DNA from: JAWLGW01 sp964569055
GTDB lineage: Bacteria; Planctomycetota; J058
Assembly: GCA_964569055.1 (NCBI GenBank)
Contig: CAZMSZ010000095.1
Span: 1-21,741, forward strand
DNA: 21,741 nt
Reading direction: 5' to 3'
Shown here: piece by piece, positions 7,715 through 15,266 of the stretch
Numbering within the stretch: the first letter of the stretch is position 1
Layout of the letters: each line of letters starts with the position of its first letter
Translations under genes and position numbers: made by a program
The notes under the pieces: model-generated
Seen by the model: the letters and a program-made list of their open reading frames with translations, nothing else
The model's database searches: none
What the model was told of the DNA's origin: nothing

Positions 7715-8180
7715 AGCGACAGCTCTCCCCTGACCCGCGACAGTCCGTCTTCCTCGGCAGTCTCCCTTGCGCGAGGGAGCCGAGACCGCGGGCGGCAGCT
7801 CCTTCTTGGCGTCCTTGGCGCTCTTGGCGGTCCTTCTTCGTTCTGCGAGGAGTGGAGTTGCGGGCGGGCGACAGCTCAAGGAAGCCGAGGCCGCGGGCGG
7901 CAGCTCTTCCTTGGCGTCCTTGGCGCTCTTCGCGGTCCTTCTTCGGTCTGTCCGAGGAGTGGAATTGCGGGCGACAGCTCTTCCTCGCCAGTCTTGCTTG
8001 CGCAAGGGAGCCGAGGCCGCGGGCGACAGCTCTTCCTTGGCGTCCTTGGCGCTCTTGGCGGTCCTTCTTCGTTCTGTGCGCGGAGTGGAGTTACGGGCGA
8101 CAGCTCTTCCTCGGCGGTCTTCCTTGCGCGAGGGAGCCGAGGCCGGGCGACAGCTCTTCCTTGGCGGTCTCTTCCCTCGC
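7715..8180 (-). repeat. Repeat island, right arm (inverted relative to left arm, about four copies)
   Basis: Units contain, on the plus strand, CAGCTCTTCCTTGGCGTCC, TTGGCGCTCTTGGCGGTCC, TTCTTCG and GAGGGAGCCGAGGCCGCGGG. These are reverse complements of the left-arm blocks GGAAGAGCTG, CGCCAAGAGCGCCAAG, GAAGAA and CCTCGGCTCC. CAGCTC anchors followed by the TTGGCG block are at 7796, 7901, 8027 and 8151 (periods 105, 126, 124). Each full unit also carries a GAGTGGAGTTGCGGGCG segment not found in the left arm. The two arms meet at about 7690-7715 and could fold back on each other. The island ends 24 bases before the folC stop. Confidence 0.85.
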
Positions 8181-8203
8181 GTGGGACGCTAGCCTTCCGC
8201 CAA

Positions 8204-9532
8204 TCACCGCCAGGCGGGGAGCGTGTCCTGCTCCAGCAGGGCGAGCACCTCGCCCGCGAGCATGAGCGAGCCGGCCACGAGGAGCGGCGCGCCGAGCTCG
8301 ATCGCGCGGGCGCTGGCGCGGGCCAGGCCTTGGGCGGCGTCGGGCGCGACCTCCACCTCGAGGCCGCGGGCGCGCAGGGGGGCGGCGATCGCCTCGGGGG
8401 GCGCGGCGCGGGGGTGGCGCGGGGCGCAGGCGACCACGCTCAGCGGGAGCGGGGCGAGCGCGGCGGCGACGCCGGCCACGTCCTTGTCGCGCAGCAGGCC
8501 GATCAACAGCACCGGGCCCGCGCCGCCGAGGGCCTCGCCGTAGGTGGCGCGCAGCGCCTCGGCCGAGGCGGCGTCGTGGGCGCCGTCGATCACGATCAGG
8601 GGCGAGCCCGAGATCACGTCGAACCGGCCGCGCCAGCGCAGGCGGCCGAAGCCGCGCGCCAGGCCCGGGGTGAGGTCGCGTCCCAGGCGCTCGCCCAGGC
8701 GCACGACCGCGGCCGCGGCGAGCGCGAGGTCCTCGCGCAGGGTGGCGCCGGGGCCCGGCGGGCGCAGCGCCAGCCGCCCAGCGGGCGTGATCACCGTCAC
8801 CGCGCCCGGGGTGCTGGTGTTGGCCTCGAGGCGCAGCTCGCGCCCGAGCAGCCACAGCGGCGCGCCCCGCTCGGCCGCGCGCGCCTCGATCATGGCGCTG
8901 GCGGCCGGGTGCCCGGGCGCGGCCACCACCGGGACGCCGGGGACGAGGATCCCCGCCTTCTCGCCCGCGATCTGCGCCTCGTCCTCCCCGAGGAGCGCCA
9001 CGTGGTCGCGCGCGATCCGCGTGATCACGCACACCTCGGGGCGCACGACCCGCGTGGCGTCCAGCCGGCCGCCCAGGCCGACCTCGACCACCGCCACCTC
9101 GACCTCCGCCCGCCGGAACGCCTCGAGCGCGATCGCGGTCACGAGCTCGAACCAGGTGGGCGGATCGTCCGCCAGCTCCTCGGCCGCGGCGAGCACGCGC
9201 TCGCCGGCCTCGACCCACAGGGCGTCGGGCGCGGGGAGCGCCCCGATCCGGATCCGCTCGCGCAGGTCGACGAGGTGGGGCGAGGTGTAGAGGCCGACCC
9301 GCAGCCCGGCCGCGTCGAGGGCCGAGGCGATCGCCGCGGCGGTGGTCCCCTTCCCCTTGGTGCCCGCCACGTGCACGGCGGGGTAAGCCGCCTCGGGGTG
9401 CCCGAGGCGCTCCATGAGCCGCTCGATCCGCTCCAGGCCGAACGCGCCGGGGGGCGGCGCCTGGCGCTCGTAGTCTGCGCGCGCGGCGAGGGCGCGCTCG
9501 AGGGCGGCGAAGGGGGTCTCGGTGAGCGTCAT
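8204..9532 (-). CDS. folC: Bifunctional folylpolyglutamate synthase / dihydrofolate synthase
   Basis: 442 aa from ATG 9532, which overlaps the ferredoxin stop (ATGA). It catalyses ATP-dependent addition of glutamate to dihydropteroate or to folates, in the cytoplasm. Seen in sequence: the Mur-ligase-type P-loop GTKGKGT (57-63), TSPHL (83-87), VGLGGRLDAT (about 152-161), the HVALLG...EIA-like segment followed by GEKAGI, and the C-terminal-domain VIDGAHD. The order and length match the FolC family (about 420-450 aa). In place of the usual GTNGKG it has GTKGKG, which is common in the family. It lies downstream of the ferredoxin gene in a two-gene unit. Its stop abuts the repeat island, with no obvious U-tailed terminator. 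Confidence 0.95.
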   Translation of the reverse strand: MTLTETPFAALERALAARADYERQAPPPGAFGLERIERLMERLGHPEAAYPAVHVAGTKGKGTTAAAIASALDAAGLRVGLYTSPHLVDLRERIRIGALPAPDALWVEAGERVLAAAEELADDPPTWFELVTAIALEAFRRAEVEVAVVEVGLGGRLDATRVVRPEVCVITRIARDHVALLGEDEAQIAGEKAGILVPGVPVVAAPGHPAASAMIEARAAERGAPLWLLGRELRLEANTSTPGAVTVITPAGRLALRPPGPGATLREDLALAAAAVVRLGERLGRDLTPGLARGFGRLRWRGRFDVISGSPLIVIDGAHDAASAEALRATYGEALGGAGPVLLIGLLRDKDVAGVAAALAPLPLSVVACAPRHPRAAPPEAIAAPLRARGLEVEVAPDAAQGLARASARAIELGAPLLVAGSLMLAGEVLALLEQDTLPAWR

Positions 9533-9828
9533 ACGTCGAGCACGATCCGTTGGCCGGGGGCCGTGCGCGCGGAGCAGGTGAGGATCCACCCGGCCTCCCG
9601 CTCGCGCTTGCTGAGGGCGTAGAGGGTGTCGATCTGGGGCGTGCCTTCGAGCAGCCGCGCCTTGCACGTCCCGCACGTCCCGCCGCGGCACAACGAGTCG
9701 AGCGGCACGCCGTGGTCCTCGGCCACCTCGAGCAGGATCTCGCCCGGCGCGACCTCGACCTCGAGGCCGGTGCGGGCGAAGCGGACCACGCAGCGCTCGT
9801 TCGACGCGTTGGAGGAGTCGTCGGCCAT
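9529..9828 (-). CDS. [2Fe-2S] plant-type ferredoxin
   Basis: 99 aa from ATG 9828; a TTG at 9840 would add four residues. The cluster ligands are Cys47, Cys52, Cys55 and Cys85 (C-x4-C-x2-C-x29-C), the exact spacing of plant-type/CDH-type ferredoxins. The flanking LCRGGTCGTCK and GWILTCSA are characteristic. It is a small soluble electron carrier with no fused reductase domain, so it must serve a separate oxidoreductase that is not in this window. It is translationally coupled to folC. No biochemical link between the two is established, although radical or reductive folate steps are conceivable. Confidence 0.93.
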   Translation of the reverse strand: MADDSSNASNERCVVRFARTGLEVEVAPGEILLEVAEDHGVPLDSLCRGGTCGTCKARLLEGTPQIDTLYALSKREREAGWILTCSARTAPGQRIVLDV

Positions 9829-9894
9829 TGCACGCCCCAAGGGTCGGCGGCCCAGCCTACAGCGGGGGGAGCCGGTGGAGTACGCTCAGGGCCA

Positions 9895-10266
9895 GTGATC
9901 GACCCCGCGCAGTTCCACGAGCTCCCGGGCAACGCCCACGGCCTCGCGGCCGGCGCGCTCCTGTTCCCGACCGACGCGCCGATCGTGGCCGGCGGCGGGA
10001 CCAGCCGGGCGTTCGTGGACGAGCAGGGGGGCGACGACGAGACGTTCGTGTTCCTGCTGGGCGGCCGCCGGGTGGCGGACCTGCTCGGCAACGAGCTGCT
10101 GGTGATCGAGGGCGTGTTCCTCTCCCAGAACGGCCCCGGGTTCCACCCCACCTGGGGCTTCGAGCAGCTCCTGCGCGAGGTCACCCTCGGCGGCTGGAAG
10201 GTGGTCCCGACGACCGAGGTCCTCGCGAGCTGGACCGCCGAGGTCGAGCGGCGCATGAACGCGTAG
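9895..10266 (+). CDS. Conserved-looking hypothetical protein, 123 aa
   Basis: Begins at GTG 9895, divergent from the ferredoxin gene with 66 bases between starts. The protein is small and acidic, with no membrane segment, signal peptide or recognised motif. Visible features are a Gly-rich turn AGGGT (32-36), a hydrophobic strand pair FVFLLGGRRV and LLVIEGVFLS (51-77) and the segment GFHPTWGFEQLL (82-93). Strand content is high and the Trp/Phe pattern is regular, which argues for a real protein. The ribosome site is weak, so the start is less certain. I do not recognise the family. Confidence 0.6.
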   Translation: MIDPAQFHELPGNAHGLAAGALLFPTDAPIVAGGGTSRAFVDEQGGDDETFVFLLGGRRVADLLGNELLVIEGVFLSQNGPGFHPTWGFEQLLREVTLGGWKVVPTTEVLASWTAEVERRMNA

Positions 10267-10324
10267 GCGCGAACAGGCGCGCTTCGAGAGCCCCGCGTAC
10301 ACTGCCTGAAGCAGCGAGGTTCTC

Positions 10325-11041
10325 ATGCCCCTCCACGACTGGTCGGTTGCGACGGACAACGTGTTCCATGCGTTCCACCTGTTGCTGCTCGGGGACCTGA
10401 GCCGCGCGCTCAACGATCACGTCCTGCCCGCCGGCTACTTCGCGCGTCCCGAGGAGTACCTCGGCCCCTTCCAGGCTGACGTGCTCACACTCGAGAGTGG
10501 CGGCACCCTCGGGTCGAGCGCGCGCTCGGGAGCAGAGGCCGCCGACCTCGTCCCGACGGCCACGATCGCCCCGCCTCGGTTCGATCCGCTGCGGCAGCGC
10601 CGACTGACCGTGTTCTCCGCCCGCGACGAGCGCCGGGTCGCGGTCATCGAGGTCGTGTCGCCAGGCAACAAGGACAGCGCTCGGCGTGCACGCCAGCTCA
10701 CGGACAAGTTGATCGAGTGCCTGGCGAGCGGGCTCCACGTCCTCGTGATCGACCTCCTCCCGCCCACTGCCGCAGCCCCCGGGTTCGGCGCCGCCGTGGC
10801 GCGTGAGCTGGGCTCGGACGCGGTCGCGCCGGTTGGCCGGTGTACGACGAGCTTCGAGTGCCAGCCCGAGCCGCTCGCGGTGCAGGTCTATCAGCGCGAG
10901 CTCGCGCTCGGTCGAGCGCTCGACGCGCCCCCCTTGTTCCTCGAGCCCGGGCGGCACGTCGAGCTCCCGCTCGAGGAGACCTACGCCTCCGCCTTCCGCG
11001 GGCTGCCTGCCCACGACCGCGCGCGCCTCGAGGCTTCCTGA
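10325..11041 (+). CDS. DUF4058-like protein
   Basis: 238 aa from ATG 10325 with GAGG a few bases before it. The opening (MPLHDW, then FHAFHLLLLGDLSRALND and LPAGYFARPEEYLG) and the central VAVIEVVSPGNK (106-116) followed by a Lys-rich helix and HVLVIDLLPP (138-147) match the DUF4058 pattern I recall from planctomycetes and cyanobacteria. The segments E-[IV]-V-S-P-x-N-K and the later hydrophobic-D-L strand resemble restriction-endonuclease-like or Uma2-like layouts, but catalytic residues cannot be assigned. The end (VQVYQRELALG, PLFLEPGRHVELPLEETY) also fits. Function unknown; it follows the small hypothetical gene by 58 bases on the same strand. Confidence 0.7.
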   Translation: MPLHDWSVATDNVFHAFHLLLLGDLSRALNDHVLPAGYFARPEEYLGPFQADVLTLESGGTLGSSARSGAEAADLVPTATIAPPRFDPLRQRRLTVFSARDERRVAVIEVVSPGNKDSARRARQLTDKLIECLASGLHVLVIDLLPPTAAAPGFGAAVARELGSDAVAPVGRCTTSFECQPEPLAVQVYQRELALGRALDAPPLFLEPGRHVELPLEETYASAFRGLPAHDRARLEAS

Positions 11042-11080
11042 CGGCTGGCGCGCCGCGCGCGGCCACGCCACAACGGGGGC

Positions 11081-11994
11081 GTGGAGACGCGGCGCGAGGG
11101 GGAGTGGCGGGTCGGCGACGTGGTGCAGGTCGATCGCGCCTGCACCGAGCTCGGTGAGGGTGTGGTGATCGACGTCGAGGTCGACCGCCACGGGCACGTG
11201 CGCTCGCTGCTGGTCCGCTTCGAGCGCGGGCCGCGGGCCGGGGTGTGGTACGGCCCCGGGAGCCTGCGCCCGCTGCGGGATCTCTACGGCAGGCCGCTGC
11301 TCGCGCGCACCGTCGGCGCGCCGACGCTGGCGCCGTGGCTCGCCAAGCGCGTCATGCCCATGGGCGAGGATGAGATCGAGCCGGCGGAGGCGCCCGCGCG
11401 CGCCGCCGCCCGTGAGGCGCGGCGGCCGCCGGGCACGCCCTCCCCTCGGCCGGAGCCCGCACCGCTCCACGTGCCGCTGACCGTCGGCACCTGGGTAAGC
11501 GGCGGACCGGACGGCAGGCTGGGGGTCGTGACCGAGGCGCCGCCGCGGTTCGCCTCGGGCGAGGCCTGGCCGGACGGTTGGCTGCGCGTGCGCTGGGCCG
11601 ACGGGCGCGAGGACGTGGTGTACGAGCGCCACCTGAGCGCGCACCTCGTGCTCGCGCTCGGGCAGCGGGCCGAGGTGACCGCGCCCGACAGTCGCTTCCG
11701 CGGCCGGCTCGGCGTGGTGGCCGGCCGCCACGGCAAGTACTGGCAGGTGCGGTTCGGCTCGCAGCCGCCCACCCCGTTCCTGCTCCGCGAGCTCGGCCCG
11801 CCGCCGGTGCCCCCGCGCCGCGGCCAGCGGGTGCAGGTGATCGAGCCCTACAGCTGGCTGCGCGGCTGGTGCGGCACGGTGGTCGATCGGCGCGGGCCGT
11901 ACTGGCGGGTGCGCTTCGGCCGTGACGGCTCGGCCGACGACCGCCCCGTCCCCTTCTCCCACGCGAGCTCGCGCCGGCCCCGCGCGCGCCGTGA
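11081..11994 (+). CDS. Protein with four SH3/KOW-like repeats, probable frameshift near the end
   Basis: Starts at GTG 11081. Four repeat units each have a polar turn, G-x-V-V-x and a W/Y-x-V-R-[FW] strand: about 9-65, 135-186, 193-239 and 247-283 (for example GKYWQVRFG in unit 3 and GPYWRVRFG in unit 4). This is the signature of small SH3-like beta barrels such as KOW or Mib/HERC2-type modules, which bind nucleic acid or protein. A Pro/Ala-rich linker separates units 1 and 2. After Pro291 the frame as read runs on to 12418, shadowing the next gene. In the -1 frame the sequence becomes PLLPRELAPAPRAP then TGA at 11992-11994, which matches PFLLRELGPPPVPP at the end of unit 3. The end given assumes that shift near 11949-11960. 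No function is known. Confidence 0.6.
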
Positions 11995-12030
11995 GTCGCG
12001 CGCCCGCGCGCGAGCTGGCACCCTGGCGCG

Positions 12031-13110
12031 GTGCGCGTGGTGGCCTACGTCTATCCGGGCTGGCACCCGATCCCCGAACGCGACGCGCGGGTGCGGCCGG
12101 GGTTCACCGAGTGGGAGCTGGTCGCGCAGTGCAGGCCCCGCTTCGAGGGGCACGCCCAGCCGCGGGTGCCCCTGCTCGGCCCCTACGACGACCGCGACCC
12201 GCGGGCGGTCGGCGAGCGGGTGCGGCTGGCGCGGGCGCACGGGGTCGACGCGCTGGTCTACGGCTTCTTCTGGTGCCGCGGCAAGCGGGTGTTCGAGGAC
12301 GCGCTCGACCAGGGGCTGCTCGGGATCCCGCCCGAGGAGCGCACCCCGTTCGGCCTCATGTGGGCCAACCGCATGCCGCGCCACGTGCTGCCGGTGCGGC
12401 GGGCCGACCTGCCGGTGATCGAGGGCTCGCGCCTGGTCCGCTCCGACGTGGACGACTTCGTCGACCTGATCGCGACCCTCGCCGAGCGCTACTTCTCGCG
12501 CCCCGACTACCTGACCGTGGGCGGGCTCCCCTACTTCTCGATCTTCGACAGCACGTTCTTCGTGAGCGAGCTCGGCGCCGAGCAGGCCCGCGCCGCGATC
12601 GCGGCCGCCCGCCGCTGGCTGGCCGAGCGCGGCTTCCCCGGGTTGCACCTCGCCGCGATCGACCCCGCGCGCCACGTGATCGCCGACATGGGCGCGATCG
12701 GGTTCGACAGCGTGACCCACTACGTGCTCCTGCCCGAGTGGCGCGGGCCGCTGCTGCAGGACTACGACGAGTGCGCGCGCCGGCGCGCCGCCGAGTGGGC
12801 GGGCTACGCCGCGCGCTCGGGCCTGCCCTACATGCCCTCGGTCTCGCCCGGCTGGGACGCCTCGCCGCGCGCCGCCGACTTCGGGCGCGAGCGGCCGGGC
12901 AAGTACCCCTGGTCGCCGGTGGTGAGGGGCGAGCACCCCGACCTGTTCCACGAGGCCGTGCGCCGGGCCGCGCGCTTCGTCGGCGCGGCGGGGCACGAGG
13001 ACCCGCTCCTGTTCGTGGCCTCGCTCAACGAGTGGAGCGAGGGGCACTACCTCGAGCCCGACGAGCGGTTCGGCTACGGCTGGCTGGAGGCGCTGCGCGC
13101 GGCGCGGTAG
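12031..13110 (+). CDS. WbsX / GH99-like protein
   Basis: 359 aa from GTG 12031. Family hallmarks are present in order: AYVYPGWHPIPE (5-16), GFTEWELV (24-31), F-x-GH-x-QPR-x-P-L-LG-x-YD (38-53), the strand VDALVYGFFW (70-79), and NEWSEGHYLEPD near the C-terminus (about 333-344), the most conserved motif of WbsX proteins. WbsX was named from polysaccharide loci and is often annotated as a glycosyltransferase, but the fold is close to GH99 endo-mannosidases, so it may hydrolyse glycans. There is no signal peptide, so a cytoplasmic or periphery role is more likely. No other polysaccharide genes lie nearby apart from the GH5-like gene at the window start. Its last 37 bases overlap the convergent permease gene. 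Confidence 0.85.
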   Translation: MRVVAYVYPGWHPIPERDARVRPGFTEWELVAQCRPRFEGHAQPRVPLLGPYDDRDPRAVGERVRLARAHGVDALVYGFFWCRGKRVFEDALDQGLLGIPPEERTPFGLMWANRMPRHVLPVRRADLPVIEGSRLVRSDVDDFVDLIATLAERYFSRPDYLTVGGLPYFSIFDSTFFVSELGAEQARAAIAAARRWLAERGFPGLHLAAIDPARHVIADMGAIGFDSVTHYVLLPEWRGPLLQDYDECARRRAAEWAGYAARSGLPYMPSVSPGWDASPRAADFGRERPGKYPWSPVVRGEHPDLFHEAVRRAARFVGAAGHEDPLLFVASLNEWSEGHYLEPDERFGYGWLEALRAAR

Positions 13111-14414
13111 CGCCGGGCCACGAGGTGCCACCCCAGGCCGAGCGCGACGAGCCCGAGGCCAGCCAGCCACACCCGCGGCTCGACCCAGAACGCGAGGCCC
13201 AGGCACGAGACCAGGCCGGCGGCGGCGACCCAGCGCGGGAACAGCCGCTCGGCGGCGGTGAGGCGCAGGGCGGCCAAGTTGGTGAGCGCGTAGTAGCAGA
13301 GCACCGTGAACGCGCTGAAGCTCCAAGTGGTCTTCACGTTCCCGATCGCGACCAGCCCGCCGATCACCACGGCGACCGCCACCACCGCCGCGGTGGGCGA
13401 GGCCCGCGCCGCGTCGATCGCGGCCAGGCGGGTCGGCATGTCGCCGCGGCGCGACATGGCGAGCAGCACGCGCGACAGGCCGAGCAGCAGGTTGAGGAGC
13501 ACCCCCAGCATGGCGGTCACCGCACCCACGGCGACCCCCCACGCGACGGCCCTTGGGCCGAACCCGCGCGCCACCACCTCGAGCGGCGCGGCGGCCCCGT
13601 GGGTCGCGGCCGCGAGGGCCGGCGCCCCGGCCGCCCCGACCGCGACCAGGGCCACCGCCGCGTAGACCGCCATGGTGACCACCAGCGCCAGCACGATCGC
13701 GCGCGGGATCGTGCGGCGCGGCTCGCGCACCTCCTCGCCCAGGGTGGCGATCCGCCCGTAGCCGGTGAACGCCACGAACATGAGCGCGGTCGCGTGGAGC
13801 AGGTCCTGCGCGCCGCCCGCGCCTCGCGGCAGGAACGGCGCGAGGTGCGCCGCGCCGCGCTCGAGCGCGCGCGGCGCGCCGGCCAGCACGAACGCGAGCA
13901 GCGCCGCCAAGGTGACCGACACGATCGCCACGTTGGCCCGATTCGAGCGGCGGATCCCGCCGATCACCACCCCGGTCAGCACGAGCAGCGCGGCGAGCGC
14001 GAGGCCGACCTGCTCGGCGTAGCCGCCGGGGCGCCCCAGCGCGTTCAGCGCGTAGCCGGCGAACCCCAGCGCGGCGGTGGCGGCCGAGGCCGACTTGGCG
14101 CACAGGAACAGCCACCCCGCCAGGAACCCGAGCGTCGGGTTCAAGTAGCGGTAGCCGTACTCGTAGGTCCCCCCGCTCACCGGATGGTTGGCGGCGAGCT
14201 GCGCGCTCGACAGCCCGTTGAACGTGGCCACCAGCGCCGCCAGCGCGATCGCCAGCACGACGGCCGGGCCGGCGACCTCCGCGGCGATCCCCACGCTCAC
14301 GAACACGCCGGTGCCGAGGATCGAGCCGAGCCCCATGAAGGCGGCGCCCGGCACGCCGACCACCCGCGCCAGCGCGGGAGGCGAGCCCGCGGCGCTCGCC
14401 TCGGGGGCGCTCAC
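13074..14414 (-). CDS. APC superfamily amino-acid permease
   Basis: 446 aa from GTG 14414, which overlaps the phosphatase stop as GTGA. The unwound first helix motif GLGSILGTGVFVS (28-40) is the substrate-carboxylate binding signature of APC transporters (G-[SA]-[IM]-[IL]-G-[ST]-G-[IV]-F). Next come the typical second helix (GLSSAQLAANHPVSGGTYEYGY), the TM6-like FVAFTGYGRIATLGEEVREPRRTIPRA and a total of about 12 hydrophobic segments. It would import or exchange an amino acid or amine at the inner membrane; the substrate cannot be told. It is the second gene of a coupled pair with the PAP2 phosphatase. Its 3' end overlaps the WbsX-like gene by 37 bases in antisense. Confidence 0.9.
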   Translation of the reverse strand: MSAPEASAAGSPPALARVVGVPGAAFMGLGSILGTGVFVSVGIAAEVAGPAVVLAIALAALVATFNGLSSAQLAANHPVSGGTYEYGYRYLNPTLGFLAGWLFLCAKSASAATAALGFAGYALNALGRPGGYAEQVGLALAALLVLTGVVIGGIRRSNRANVAIVSVTLAALLAFVLAGAPRALERGAAHLAPFLPRGAGGAQDLLHATALMFVAFTGYGRIATLGEEVREPRRTIPRAIVLALVVTMAVYAAVALVAVGAAGAPALAAATHGAAAPLEVVARGFGPRAVAWGVAVGAVTAMLGVLLNLLLGLSRVLLAMSRRGDMPTRLAAIDAARASPTAAVVAVAVVIGGLVAIGNVKTTWSFSAFTVLCYYALTNLAALRLTAAERLFPRWVAAAGLVSCLGLAFWVEPRVWLAGLGLVALGLGWHLVARRYRAARSASSQP

Positions 14415-15214
14415 GCCGCGGGCGACTCGAGCGGCGCGGCCGCGGGCGGCGCCAGGAGCCAGCGCGACGCGGCGGCGAAGCCGAGCGCCCCGGCGGTCAG
14501 GCCCTGCAGCGCGCCGACGCTCACGTCGAGCGGCGAGTGGACCTGCAGGGCCACGCGCGACCAGCACACCGCCACGGCCCAGGGGATCACGAGCGCCACC
14601 GCGGTCCGGCGCGCCCCGCTCAGGAGGGCCAGGGCGGCGGTGAGGAAGAACCCGGCCAGGGTGGACGACGCGGTCGCGTGCCCCGAGGGGAAGCTGAACC
14701 CGGTCTCCTCCAGCCAGTGCTCGCGGATCGCGTCGGGGAGCGCGGGGTCCGCGCCGGCCGAGGCGACGAGGTGCTGGGCCAGGAACGCGCGGCGCGCCTC
14801 CTTGTCGCCGAGCGCGTAGAAGTCCGCCGCCGTCTTCCCGCCGAGGCGGCCCGCGGCCGCGAGGGCGGCAATGTTCGGCCGCGGGATCCGCAGGCCCCGC
14901 TTGAGCACGAACTCGTTCACGGCGGCCATGCCGATCAGGACGAGCGCGATCGCCGCCAGGAGCGAGCAGGCTTCGTCGCGACGGCGCGCCGGCTCGAGGC
15001 CCGGGCGCGTGACGAGGACCGCCACCAGGCCGAGGATCACGACGGGCAGCCCGTACTTCCCGCTGTGGCTGAGCGCGAGCGCGACGTCGCCCCCCAGGCC
15101 GACCCACGGGAACGGGGGGGGCAGCGTGACGCAGCCCCCGACCGCGAGCAGGGCGCAGACCAGGATCGGGAGGGCGCGGAGCAGCGGCGCGCGCGGCGAG
15201 GGCGGGGCGGACAT
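14411..15214 (-). CDS. PAP2-family membrane phosphatase
   Basis: 267 aa from ATG 15214. All three acid-phosphatase motifs are intact: K-x6-RP at Lys105-Pro113, PSGH at 176-179, and SR-x5-H-x3-D at Ser219-Asp230, with His226 as the expected nucleophile and His179 as the acid. There are about six hydrophobic segments. The N-terminal one ends in VGGC, which may be lipobox-like, but a transmembrane start is more likely. Members dephosphorylate phosphatidate, undecaprenyl diphosphate or similar lipids at the outer face of the inner membrane. The stretch between motifs 1 and 2 is long (about 60 residues). Translationally coupled to the amino-acid permease; the functional reason is unclear. Confidence 0.92.
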   Translation of the reverse strand: MSAPPSPRAPLLRALPILVCALLAVGGCVTLPPPFPWVGLGGDVALALSHSGKYGLPVVILGLVAVLVTRPGLEPARRRDEACSLLAAIALVLIGMAAVNEFVLKRGLRIPRPNIAALAAAGRLGGKTAADFYALGDKEARRAFLAQHLVASAGADPALPDAIREHWLEETGFSFPSGHATASSTLAGFFLTAALALLSGARRTAVALVIPWAVAVCWSRVALQVHSPLDVSVGALQGLTAGALGFAAASRWLLAPPAAAPLESPAA

Positions 15215-15266
15215 GCGGGCATGCTACGTCGCGCGCGGGGAGCGCGCTCGCCCGTCGTGGCCGCCC

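Noticed and set aside
6886..7733. Long open frames on both strands through the repeat island
   Set aside because: Several frames are open at once because the repeat unit has no stops in them; the translations are simple repeats, start without ribosome sites and run through the N gap. The region is treated as non-coding.
11949..11960. Programmed -1 ribosomal frameshift in the SH3/KOW-like gene
   Set aside because: The sequence C CCC TTC in phase does not fit the canonical X XXY YYZ slippery heptamer, and no strong downstream structure was evident. An indel is more likely.
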